Positions 17,286 through 24,195 of a stretch of DNA of 64,000 bases are shown piece after piece. The stretch's first letter is position 1, and each line of letters begins with the position of its first letter. The notes below the pieces were generated by a model. It searched no databases and was not told the DNA's origin. It was given only the letters and a program-made list of their open reading frames with translations. The DNA comes from Candidatus Minthosoma equi. Lineage in GTDB: Bacteria; Bacteroidota; Bacteroidia; Bacteroidales; Bacteroidaceae. A program made the position numbers and the translations under genes. The DNA is taken from the NCBI GenBank assembly GCA_018064885.1, contig JAGHUI010000008.1:1-64000 (forward strand), given 5' to 3'.

Positions 17286-17675
17286 TTAATTTGTCTCCAC
17301 GCTCATGTTCGCGAGCATAGTCTTGAAGTCCTTGCCAGGAACGAAGCGGATGACCTTCTGCTGAATGGTCTCAGCGGTAGCCTCCTCCTCAGTCTTCACG
17401 CACTTCACGCGAATCTTAGGAATGAAGCTTCCGAAGGAGCCGAGACGCACGCCGTGTCCGATCTGCATGTAATGCACAAGTCGGTTGAGGAGCGCAGTCA
17501 CAACAGAGAGAGTCTGGTTAGCGTTCACGCCGCAGGAGTTGCTGATTTCCTCCACGAGGTCAGCGTAGCTCACCTGAGGGAAGATCACCTGCTGGAGCTT
17601 GTAAACCGTAGGCTTGCCCTCCTGGAATCCAAGAACCTTCTTAGTCTTTCGTGCAATAAGCTTTCCCATAGTCAA
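17286..17675 (-). CDS. HU-like DNA-binding protein
   Basis: A 129-residue protein of the Bacteroidales HU-like family, longer than standard HU (about 90). It has QVSYADLVEEISNSCGVNAN, then TALLNRLVHYMQIGHGVRLGSFGSFIP, the helix-turn-helix and beta-arm start of HU folds, and a basic N-terminus (GKLIARKTKKVL). ATG at the third codon (MGKLIARK) is an alternative start. The family recurs next to smalltalk and lysozyme-like genes, so it is probably part of the accessory block rather than the main nucleoid HU. Confidence 0.8.
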   Translation of the reverse strand: MTMGKLIARKTKKVLGFQEGKPTVYKLQQVIFPQVSYADLVEEISNSCGVNANQTLSVVTALLNRLVHYMQIGHGVRLGSFGSFIPKIRVKCVKTEEEATAETIQQKVIRFVPGKDFKTMLANMSVETN

Positions 17676-17761
17676 TCATGTGTTTTTCAAGGTTAATAAC
17701 TTAGATTTATATTTGTTTTTTTATGTTTTGTTCTGTTTTTCCAAGGTTTTTCTTACTGGCG

Positions 17762-18223
17762 CTATGCGCACATCTCATCCATGTCTATCTCATTCCTTAC
17801 CTCAATCTCGAACGTTTCCCCGTTGATGAAGCTGTCGTAGATCAGCTGTTCTATCCTCTCGTACGTCTCCATCTGCCTTGTCAGCCTTGATGTCTCAGGA
17901 TCCTCCGATGTCGCCTCGCCCACCAGCACCCGGCAATGCTCCGTCTGGTGCGTAACGTGCCAGCATATCTGCATCGCCATGTGTCCCGGCACCTTCATGA
18001 TGAACATCGTCATTGGTCCTGCCGCGCCCGACTTCACCTTGATGGGGAATGCCCCTGTCGGCATGCAGTAGTCTGAGCACCCTGGGAACTTCTCCGTGTA
18101 GTCGCGGAACATCGTCTCGTGCGCCTCGCACTCAAAGAGCACCTTGCCCTCGTCCGAGAGGAACATCATGCGAGATTTCGTGATGGTCTCCGTATAATAA
18201 TATCTTGAAAGTGTGATTCTCAT
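17762..18223 (-). CDS. DUF5675-like protein
   Basis: A 153-residue protein starting MRITLSRYYYTET. The pattern LFECEAHETMFRDY, CMPTGAFPIKVKSGA, FIMKVPGHMAMQICWH and HCRVLVGE matches the DUF5675 arrangement (primary-label, price-of-entry Pro/Gly loop, VPG, histidine, VG), a family seen in phage-like structural or lysis regions. I start at 18223 rather than 18259 because the extra codons upstream come from a palindromic repeat copy. First gene of the leftward set; a promoter with a palindrome lies about 230 bases upstream. Confidence 0.6.
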   Translation of the reverse strand: MRITLSRYYYTETITKSRMMFLSDEGKVLFECEAHETMFRDYTEKFPGCSDYCMPTGAFPIKVKSGAAGPMTMFIMKVPGHMAMQICWHVTHQTEHCRVLVGEATSEDPETSRLTRQMETYERIEQLIYDSFINGETFEIEVRNEIDMDEMCA

Positions 18224-18231
18224 AGTAGCGA

Positions 18232-18289
18232 AGACCCTCCCTGTCTCGTTCCTCGACATCCCTCCCGTAGAGGGCGGGAGCCGTGCGGA
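18232..18289. repeat. Dispersed palindromic repeat copy
   Basis: AGACCCTCCCTGTCTCGTTC to CCCTCCCGTAGAGGGCGGGA, directly upstream of the DUF5675-like gene. Confidence 0.75.
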
Positions 18290-18361
18290 TGCATTTTGTG
18301 GTTTATTTTGCTTCTCATAGTTTTCGTTTTAGTTTGTGTGTGTGGTTTCATTTGCCCTTAT

Positions 18362-18428
18362 CCCGAATGGCTTTGTCCCGCATGGCTCTCCCTCGCCCTT
18401 TACGGGAGAGGGTTCGGGGAGAGGGTCT
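18362..18428. repeat. Dispersed palindromic repeat copy
   Basis: CATGGCTCTCCCTCGCCC-TTTACG-GGAGAGGGTTCGGGGAGAGG, opposite in orientation to 18232-18289, so the two copies form a large inverted pair. Confidence 0.8.
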
Positions 18429-18453
18429 CTCTTTTTGTTTTATTTTGATAATG

Positions 18454-18497
18454 CAAAGTTACGAAATATTTTTGGGTTACACAACTTTGTTGTGTAA
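18454..18497 (-). promoter_or_regulatory. Leftward promoter with a 9-bp palindrome upstream
   Basis: Read leftwards, TAACTTTG (18454-18461) is a perfect -7 box. A perfect inverted repeat, TTACACAAC-TTT-GTTGTGTAA, spans 18477-18497, where the -33 region would be. It is a good candidate operator for the leftward gene set. Confidence 0.6.
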
Positions 18498-18620
18498 AAT
18501 TTTAATGTTACCGTGAATATTTTTTTGATTTCGGAATGATTGATTGTTTGATTGCCACGAAATGCAATGTCTGGTTTGCAAATGAGCGGAAGGTGGGGAG
18601 TGCGATAATCATGTAGTTGC

Positions 18621-18779
18621 GTCACAGCGTCACAGCGTCACAGGCAAACATTTGAAGGTTGCTTTTGGGGCGAAAACGTGAAATGAGGCTTAATTATTAA
18701 TAATAATTAAATGTTTTTCCAAGGTTTTTGCGAGGGGGGAGGGCTCAGATTTTTTTGCTGTGACGCTGTGACGCTGTGA
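18621..18779. repeat. Inverted arrays of an 8-bp unit (GTCACAGC x3 / GCTGTGAC x3)
   Basis: GTCACAGC is repeated head to tail at 18621-18644 (the third copy ends in G), and its exact complement GCTGTGAC is repeated three times at 18756-18779. The 111 bases between them are AT-rich. The arrays stand in the divergent region between the leftward and rightward genes of the accessory block, which includes a primase-like gene, so an iteron/origin or operator role is plausible. Confidence 0.75.
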
Positions 18780-18816
18780 CGCTGGAGGACTGTTTCGCGA
18801 AAAAACAGAGGGATTG

Positions 18817-18849
18817 TTTTGGAGGTTTGAGGAAAGATGTGTATATTTG
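18817..18849 (+). promoter_or_regulatory. Promoter of the 252-residue unknown gene
   Basis: TTTG at 18817-18820, a 21-base gap, then TATATTTG at 18842-18849. The start codon is only about 19 bases further on, which gives a very short leader. Confidence 0.7.
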
Positions 18850-18868
18850 CAATCTAATTGATTATTAC

Positions 18869-19627
18869 ATGGAAACTCTATCTATTTTAACTTATAGGAA
18901 AATTGAAAAATCAGGTCTGATCTCTTTTCTCAATGATTGGGCAGCAAAGTGCGAATTCAAAATACACGAAGCCGACAACGTAGAAGAAGCACTGAGAAGA
19001 GTGATCAAATTCTATAATGAATTAGTTGATATATATAACGCAGGAGCAAAAGACTTTTATTTAAATTTCAGTCCTCTGTCAAATTCTTTTTTTGTAGGAG
19101 CTGGAGCTTACATACAAAATAATTGCGTATTCACAGATTCCATCTTCTGGAAAGACTATATGGATATATATATACTTTATGCTCTTTGCAAAATTTACGA
19201 TAAATCCTATTCAATTTTTGATCTTGTATTGCATTGTCCGTCGTTATATCAATATCCCTATATGGACAGTGCCATGCGTGGAATGATGGAAGATTATATA
19301 GACGATTTCTACGAATCAAAAGAATCCTCACTATCAAATATCAATAAAACTGATGCAATCAACACGCAAATCAGACAAAATTGCGTAAAGGAAGCATACA
19401 AATTCTCAGTGCCTCAAGTTATACATCTGATAAAGTACACGGGACTGCCATCAAAAACTGGCACGAATATTGAATGGGCAGCGCTGCTGAGCACATTAAC
19501 AGGATTAAGCGCCAACACGCTCAGACAAAATATGTCTAATGCAAAAGAGACACTTAATGACGCAAAAAGTGAAGAAATAGAAACAACATACAACGAGATA
19601 CTCAATAAACTAAAAGGGAAAAAGTAA
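18869..19627 (+). CDS. Unknown protein, 252 residues
   Basis: I do not recognise this protein. It starts at ATG 18869 (METLSILTYRKIEKSG) just after a good promoter; the frame is open further upstream, but those codons overlap the GCTGTGAC array and promoter. It is rich in Tyr, Asp and Ile, looks mostly helical and shows no signal peptide. The last 80 residues (KYTGLPSKTGTNIEWAALLS then TLTGLSANTLRQNMSNAKE) read like a small helical DNA-binding or replication-control domain, but that is only an impression. A+T content is clearly higher than in the genes to either side, a possible sign of separate origin. A hairpin terminator follows. Confidence 0.7.
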   Translation: METLSILTYRKIEKSGLISFLNDWAAKCEFKIHEADNVEEALRRVIKFYNELVDIYNAGAKDFYLNFSPLSNSFFVGAGAYIQNNCVFTDSIFWKDYMDIYILYALCKIYDKSYSIFDLVLHCPSLYQYPYMDSAMRGMMEDYIDDFYESKESSLSNINKTDAINTQIRQNCVKEAYKFSVPQVIHLIKYTGLPSKTGTNIEWAALLSTLTGLSANTLRQNMSNAKETLNDAKSEEIETTYNEILNKLKGKK

Positions 19628-19673
19628 TATCTTTTGTAAGGGTTACAAGATATCATAGAACAATGCAAACATC

Positions 19674-19715
19674 TATCTTTGCAGCGAATTCACTACGAGT
19701 TCGCTGCATTTTTTA
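19674..19715 (+). terminator. Terminator hairpin, preceded by a -7-like box
   Basis: GCAGCGAA (19681-19688) pairs with TTCGCTGC (19700-19707) and is followed by ATTTTTT. TATCTTTG at 19674-19681 just ahead of the stem could be a -7 box, in which case the hairpin would begin a new transcript. A second, loopless palindrome, GCATCGGCGCCGATGC followed by TTTT, lies at 19744-19763. Confidence 0.65.
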
Positions 19716-19833
19716 TGCTCTAACTCGTACTTATTAATTAATCGCATCGGCGCCGATGCTTTTGTTCAACTCGCACAGCCTTCTCCATGCTTTGCAAGGC
19801 AGGAGGGGTGTGCAAAAAAACGAAAGCATCAAT

Positions 19834-20268
19834 ATGTCAAAGTACATTAAAGTGGATGTGAGCGACCTCGGCATGGAGTATGTGCTGAAGGCGGCGCAAG
19901 AAGGCAAGCTGTTCGTAAAGGCAGAAGACAATGAGATTCTTCCCCCTGAGGTGGAGAAGATGATCAGAAAGGCTTGCCACTATTCGTTCCTCTGCCAGGG
20001 ATTTCTGACAAAGGGCAAGACAAAGAGACATGTGAAGGAATACTACGAGAGTCTGTTTGCGGAGCACAAGGACAAGTGCATGAAAGCTATGGGAACGGAA
20101 AGCAAATGGAGGAAATTCGTAGCACAAGCCGTTGGCGACATGCAGAAGAAGGGCTTGTTTGAGGGCAAGCCTGTCGAGCTGGCTGAGGCATTGAACTTTG
20201 ATGTGGAGATTGTAGAGATACAGACCGTTAGGAGGTACATATCAAGAGGCTTTGAAAATTTTTTTTAA
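19834..20268 (+). CDS. Unknown protein, 144 residues
   Basis: Starts at ATG 19834 (MSKYIKVDVSDLGMEYVLKA). The frame is open upstream, but that part overlaps the palindrome at 19744. The protein is Lys/Glu-rich and helical with no export signal. It contains LPPEVEKMIRKACHYSFLCQ and ends with VETIQTVRRYISRGFENFF-like sequence (IQTVRRYISRGFENFF). No family is recognised. It opens a rightward series of five closely spaced genes leading to the primase-like gene. Confidence 0.7.
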   Translation: MSKYIKVDVSDLGMEYVLKAAQEGKLFVKAEDNEILPPEVEKMIRKACHYSFLCQGFLTKGKTKRHVKEYYESLFAEHKDKCMKAMGTESKWRKFVAQAVGDMQKKGLFEGKPVELAEALNFDVEIVEIQTVRRYISRGFENFF

Positions 20269-20342
20269 TTTTTTTCGATAAAAATAAAATAGTCCTTTTA
20301 ATCCTCCTCACCTTTGCAACGTGAAACAAAAACTCACAGATT

Positions 20343-20555
20343 ATGAAAAGAAAAAAAAATCCTATCATCCTGCCTGTTGGCATTCTTGATTGCCTCAGCG
20401 CAGAGGGGCTTGAACTTCACCTCGATGTTCTGACCCAGCACATCATGAATCATGGTGTAGCTAAAAAAGTAGTAAAGAACTTCTTCCATGCAACAATCGC
20501 ACTCTACGAGAAAGCGAAAGAGGAAATGGAGATGCAAAATCAAAGTGTGAACTAA
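20343..20555 (+). CDS. Unknown small protein, 70 residues
   Basis: Basic N-terminus (MKRKKNPIILPVGILDCLSA) followed by two predicted helices (HLDVLTQHIMNHGVAKKVVK and ALYEKAKEEMEMQ). No family recognised. It lies 74 bases after the previous gene and is followed by three exact 12-base repeats up to the next gene. Confidence 0.6.
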   Translation: MKRKKNPIILPVGILDCLSAEGLELHLDVLTQHIMNHGVAKKVVKNFFHATIALYEKAKEEMEMQNQSVN

Positions 20556-20605
20556 AACGAAAACTAAAACGAAAACTAAAACGAAAACTAAAAAATTGAA
20601 AGATT
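20551..20605 (+). repeat. 12-bp tandem repeat ACTAAAACGAAA, three copies
   Basis: Units at 20551-20562, 20563-20574 and 20575-20586, then a decayed ACTAAAAAATTG and the start codon at 20606. It is one of many short repeats placed directly before start codons in this window. Confidence 0.9.
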
Positions 20606-20914
20606 ATGAAGATTAAGGCAACTCTTATCAAGAAGTATGAAGCCCAGACGGGCGAGACAATCAAGGGCGTATGGCGCAGCATCGACGTTGTGCTCAAGGC
20701 AATGGAGACTGTAGATGGCTATGAGGTGAGCGACTACATTCCTGTTCGCTTCCGCGGCGAGAAGGTGGACGAGGTTATGGCAATCAGCGAGGGTGCTCCT
20801 GTGGAGGCACGATTCAAGATCGATGCTGACGAGCGTCACAGCCAGAAGACTGGCAAGGCTTACCTCACTGTGAAGGATTTCGTATTTGCTGGTTTTGACA
20901 TCAAGAAGGTTTAA
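20606..20914 (+). CDS. DUF3127-like OB-fold protein
   Basis: A 102-residue protein. The pattern MKIKATLIKKYEAQTGETIK, WRSIDVVLKAMET, YIPVRFRGEKVDEVMAISEG, PVEARFKIDADER and AYLTVKDFVFAGFDI matches DUF3127, a small OB-fold family thought to bind single-stranded DNA. Its place just before a primase/helicase-like gene fits a replication role. Confidence 0.75.
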   Translation: MKIKATLIKKYEAQTGETIKGVWRSIDVVLKAMETVDGYEVSDYIPVRFRGEKVDEVMAISEGAPVEARFKIDADERHSQKTGKAYLTVKDFVFAGFDIKKV

Positions 20915-20935
20915 TCATTAATAGCGTTAAGAATC

Positions 20936-21268
20936 ATGGACGAATCAAGAAAAGACTACAGCTACAGCATCATCGATGCTGACAACCGTCTCGGCACAAG
21001 CAAGAACAAGCCTGTCAGCAGCACTGTCTGCGTGGACGATGAGACTCACTCTGTGACTATCAATGTCACTCCTACTCGCAAGAAGGACAACTCCAAGAAT
21101 CCCCCTCTCTACGACAAGGGGCTCTCGGTGCTCCGCTGCCACAAGGACAAGACTCTCGTGCTCACCTACCGCGTGAAAGAGGATGAGGCTTTCGACCCTA
21201 ACGTGGCTAAGCTCGACCTTGCTGAGGGCATTGACATGATGGCTGTTTACCACAACACTAACACTTAA
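20936..21268 (+). CDS. Unknown protein, 110 residues
   Basis: Starts MDESRKDYSYSIIDADNRLG; hydrophilic, mixed alpha/beta composition, no export signal. No family recognised. It is 21 bases downstream of the DUF3127-like gene and 27 bases upstream of the primase-like gene, so it belongs to the same transcript. Confidence 0.7.
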   Translation: MDESRKDYSYSIIDADNRLGTSKNKPVSSTVCVDDETHSVTINVTPTRKKDNSKNPPLYDKGLSVLRCHKDKTLVLTYRVKEDEAFDPNVAKLDLAEGIDMMAVYHNTNT

Positions 21269-21295
21269 TCGCAGAAAGAAAGGAGAAGAAGGCTT

Positions 21296-23767
21296 ATGAG
21301 TGTTTGGACTGCTAAATCGGTTAACAACAAGAAGCACAAGCTCCAGAAGCTCCACTCCTTTGCTGAGATGCAGGAGATCATGTCGGATGGCATGGTCTCT
21401 CGCATCATTCAGAAGGTGAGGGAGATAAACGAGAAGCTGCGCTATCTGGACTGCAAGGGCGAGGAGCACAAGACGCTGGAGGGCGAGAAGATTCGCATGA
21501 AGAAGCAGCTGCCTACGTTCTGCTTTCAGGGCGAGTTTGACGGTGAGCGCACTAATGGCTCTGCTCGCTCCAATGGTCTGGTGATGTACGATGGCGACCA
21601 CCTCTTTGAGGTGATTGCTGGCATGGTGGCTGAGGGTGAGCTGAGCGAGATGCCTGACTTCGGCAAGGAGATGCCTTTTGAGCTGCTCTACCGCCACCGT
21701 GTCAAAGGACGTGAGAACGAGCTGCAGATTGCTTTCGCAAGCGGAAGCTGCTCGGTGGATGGTCTGAGAGTGGTGTTCGTGAAGCCTGATGGCATGGATA
21801 TCCCTCAGGCGCAGGAGTGGTTTAGCCACGAGATTGGCTTGCCTGGCGATGGATGCGTGAAGGATCTGGCGCGCTGCAGCTTCGTCACTCTGCCTGAGGA
21901 TGTGCTGTACGTGAATGAGGACAGGCTTTTCGGCACGCCTATTCCTCCAGAAGATGACCCTGCTAACGTGACAAGCAGAATGAGCAAACGTGTTTTGGCT
22001 AAGGGTGCTGGCAAGAAAATGGCTTCGGCTTCTGTGGCAGCGGTATCGACTATTGCGGCTGACTACAACCATAATCTGAAGATTGACGGTGTGCTCATCT
22101 CCGACCTTGTGCCTCGCTACTGGCAGCGCCTTCAAGGGAAGGGCATCATCAAGGGCAATGCGCCTGTGGAGGGTGAGCGTCACAACTCGCTGATGTGCCT
22201 TGCTCGCGACCTTGCTCCGTTCCTCGACATGAATGCTGGTCTTGTGCTGTCTGCTCTGCCTCGTCTGAAGGACGATGAGAAGGAGATGGCTGACATTGCG
22301 AGGGATTCGGTGGAGTATCTTGTCAGCAACGGCATCACGAAGCGCAGCAAGGAGGTGAGCGAACTCATCAAGAGGGTGAAGGGCGAGAACATACTGACTC
22401 AGGCTTATCCTACGGTGGATGAATGCATCGAGTTTGAGAATGGATTGCCAAAGACGCCTAAGTGCATGAATATGGCGCTGAAGATTCTTGCTCATGGCTA
22501 CCGTTTCCCTGCCTTGCTGGTGCTGCTTGCATTGGCTATGTGCCTGGCAGAGAAGGTGAGGGTGGCAAAGGGATTGTTCGATGCTGACAGGCTCAGGGCA
22601 TTGCTGCACATCGATGCTTTCTCGGGCGTGGGAAAGTCGCTGACCTACAAGCCTGCTCAGGCGGTGATGAGGACGTTTGTGGAACTGAGCGCCAAGGCTG
22701 AGGAGGAGCGCAGGAAGTGGCTGAAGTCGAGCGGCGCATCGTCGGGCAAGAAGGACAAGAAGGGCAAGGCTGAGGCTGAGGAGGAGAGGCTTTTCCCTGA
22801 CCTCAGGCTGATGCCGCAGGCTACGAGCGACAATGCTCAGCTGGAGATCAGCCGTCATGGTCACACGCTGCTCACGCTGGAGACGGAGCTTGAGGCTATG
22901 GTGCGCCAGTTCAAGAAGAGCTCCTACGACCGCTCGCCTCGCTTGATTCCTGCTTTCGATGGCACGGGGCATGGCAACCTGACGTGCGTGGCTGGAAGCG
23001 TGAATGGCAGTTCGGTGACAAACTGGGTGGTGATCACGAGCGGCACTCGCAGCGCCTTGCACGCACTGGTGAAGTGGCATGGCAATGAGAATGATGGTTT
23101 GCCGAACCGACTGGCAATAGGCGTGTTGCCAAGAGAGAAGGGTACGCTCATTGCTAAATACTCGGAGAGCAACCTTGACGATCTCCGTCACCTTGGCGAG
23201 GTGCTGATGAGGATGAAGGGACACCTCTCTTCGCCACGGCTGAACAAGGCTTTGGACGAATGGGAGAAGCAGTTCAAGGGTGAGGCATCGAGCATGCAGG
23301 AGTCGGTGAGGCGAAGTCTCGCAGGTCGTGTGGCGTTCATCGCCTTCCGCTTCGCAAGCGCCATGCAGCTGTTCTACATTGCCGACAAGGTGATGGCTCA
23401 GGAGAAGAAGGGCGAGCGCAATGCAGAGGACAGCATCGATGTCTCCGATTTTGCCGAGCCAAAGGCTATTGCGGAATGGGGCATGATATTTGCTGACTAT
23501 TTCCTTGACAAGCAATGGTCTATATTTGGCACGAATATGGTGAAGAGGATTCAGGAGAGCTTCAGTTCGGTTATTGTATCAGCGAAGAGGAATGACGAAT
23601 GGCTGGACAGCTTGCCCGACACATTCACATACGATGATGTTCGCATTGCTGTTGGTGCAGCAAGCGCAAGCAGTGCCATCCGCATGAAGGTGAAGCGCGC
23701 AAAAGAGAGAGGTCTTGTAGAGGTTGTTGATGATGATCCGAGGAAGCCTGTGTTTAAGAAGCTATGA
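21296..23767 (+). CDS. BT4734-like primase / P-loop helicase (VirE/VapE type)
   Basis: An 823-residue protein. The N-terminal 220 residues resemble the BT4734/BF3469 (VirE-N) domain: QLPTFCFQGEFDGERTN, LVMYDGDHLFEVI, FASGSCSVDGLRVVF and DLARCSFVTLPEDVLYVN. From about residue 370 a P-loop NTPase follows, with Walker A AFSGVGKS at about 441-448 and LTLETELEAMVRQFKKSSYD further on. The protein ends in a probable winged-helix region (VRIAVGAASASSAIRMKVKR). Such proteins occur in Bacteroidales mobile or domesticated elements. Its G+C-rich codon use (many GAG, CTC, AAG) leaves the opposite strand free of stops over 2.5 kb. Confidence 0.8.
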   Translation: MSVWTAKSVNNKKHKLQKLHSFAEMQEIMSDGMVSRIIQKVREINEKLRYLDCKGEEHKTLEGEKIRMKKQLPTFCFQGEFDGERTNGSARSNGLVMYDGDHLFEVIAGMVAEGELSEMPDFGKEMPFELLYRHRVKGRENELQIAFASGSCSVDGLRVVFVKPDGMDIPQAQEWFSHEIGLPGDGCVKDLARCSFVTLPEDVLYVNEDRLFGTPIPPEDDPANVTSRMSKRVLAKGAGKKMASASVAAVSTIAADYNHNLKIDGVLISDLVPRYWQRLQGKGIIKGNAPVEGERHNSLMCLARDLAPFLDMNAGLVLSALPRLKDDEKEMADIARDSVEYLVSNGITKRSKEVSELIKRVKGENILTQAYPTVDECIEFENGLPKTPKCMNMALKILAHGYRFPALLVLLALAMCLAEKVRVAKGLFDADRLRALLHIDAFSGVGKSLTYKPAQAVMRTFVELSAKAEEERRKWLKSSGASSGKKDKKGKAEAEEERLFPDLRLMPQATSDNAQLEISRHGHTLLTLETELEAMVRQFKKSSYDRSPRLIPAFDGTGHGNLTCVAGSVNGSSVTNWVVITSGTRSALHALVKWHGNENDGLPNRLAIGVLPREKGTLIAKYSESNLDDLRHLGEVLMRMKGHLSSPRLNKALDEWEKQFKGEASSMQESVRRSLAGRVAFIAFRFASAMQLFYIADKVMAQEKKGERNAEDSIDVSDFAEPKAIAEWGMIFADYFLDKQWSIFGTNMVKRIQESFSSVIVSAKRNDEWLDSLPDTFTYDDVRIAVGAASASSAIRMKVKRAKERGLVEVVDDDPRKPVFKKL

Positions 23768-23826
23768 TGCTTGACTATAAGATAATTATTGTGTTTTCTG
23801 GATTATTGTTTTTCATAAGATGTTTT

Positions 23827-23865
23827 CATCCATGCCGTCCGCGAGGATAGCATGGATGTTTTTTA
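23827..23865 (+). terminator. Terminator of the primase-like operon
   Basis: CATCCATGC (23827-23835) pairs with GCATGGATG (23850-23858), followed by TTTTTT. Confidence 0.85.
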
Positions 23866-23885
23866 TTGAAAAAGATGTCTGATTA

Positions 23886-23917
23886 TTTGCTTGTGTCATT
23901 CGTTTGTTCTATCTTTG
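23886..23917 (+). promoter_or_regulatory. Promoter of the BspA-like gene
   Basis: TTTG at 23886-23889, 20 bases, then TATCTTTG at 23910-23917. Transcription would start near 23924 and leave a leader of about 270 bases before the start codon at 24196. Confidence 0.75.
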
Positions 23918-23985
23918 CATTGTCCTTGCGGAATTAGTTTCGTTTGGATGACATAATTAATAGTGTTTGCTATTTGTTCTAAAGT

Positions 23986-24140
23986 GACAATGGAAGCGTA
24001 GGAAACTTGAATTGAAACTACCGGAACAGATTGGTGAATACTCACGTTTATGCGTGGGTGTTCTTGTCTGTAGTTTCCGGTTTTCCTACCACCGCATTGT
24101 CAGGGCAAGAGTCGCCCATGCATTGTGTTTGGTAGGAGGA
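23986..24140 (+). promoter_or_regulatory. Structured leader RNA with alternative pairings
   Basis: Nested stems are visible: GACAATG (23986-23992) with CATTGTC (24095-24101); TAGGAAA (23999-24005) with TTTCCTA (24082-24088); CCGGAACAGA (24021-24030) with TCTG (24067-24070) and TTCCGG (24075-24080) across a bulge; and an inner CTCACG/CGTGGG hairpin. GGTAGGA at 24131-24137 can also pair with TCCTACC at 24084-24090, in competition with the second stem. I cannot assign it to a known riboswitch class. Confidence 0.55.
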
Positions 24141-24195
24141 CAAAGCAGCAACACAGACAAGAGTATTATTCACTAACTTATAAACATTAATAATT

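Noticed and set aside
18776..18868. Upstream extension of the 252-residue protein
   Set aside because: It covers the end of the GCTGTGAC array and the promoter of the gene.
20945..23515. 856-codon open frame on the minus strand opposite the primase-like gene
   Set aside because: It is a shadow of the codon bias of the plus-strand gene (frequent CTC, GAG, AAG); the product is His/Arg/Leu-rich without any known motif, and the plus-strand gene has clear domains.
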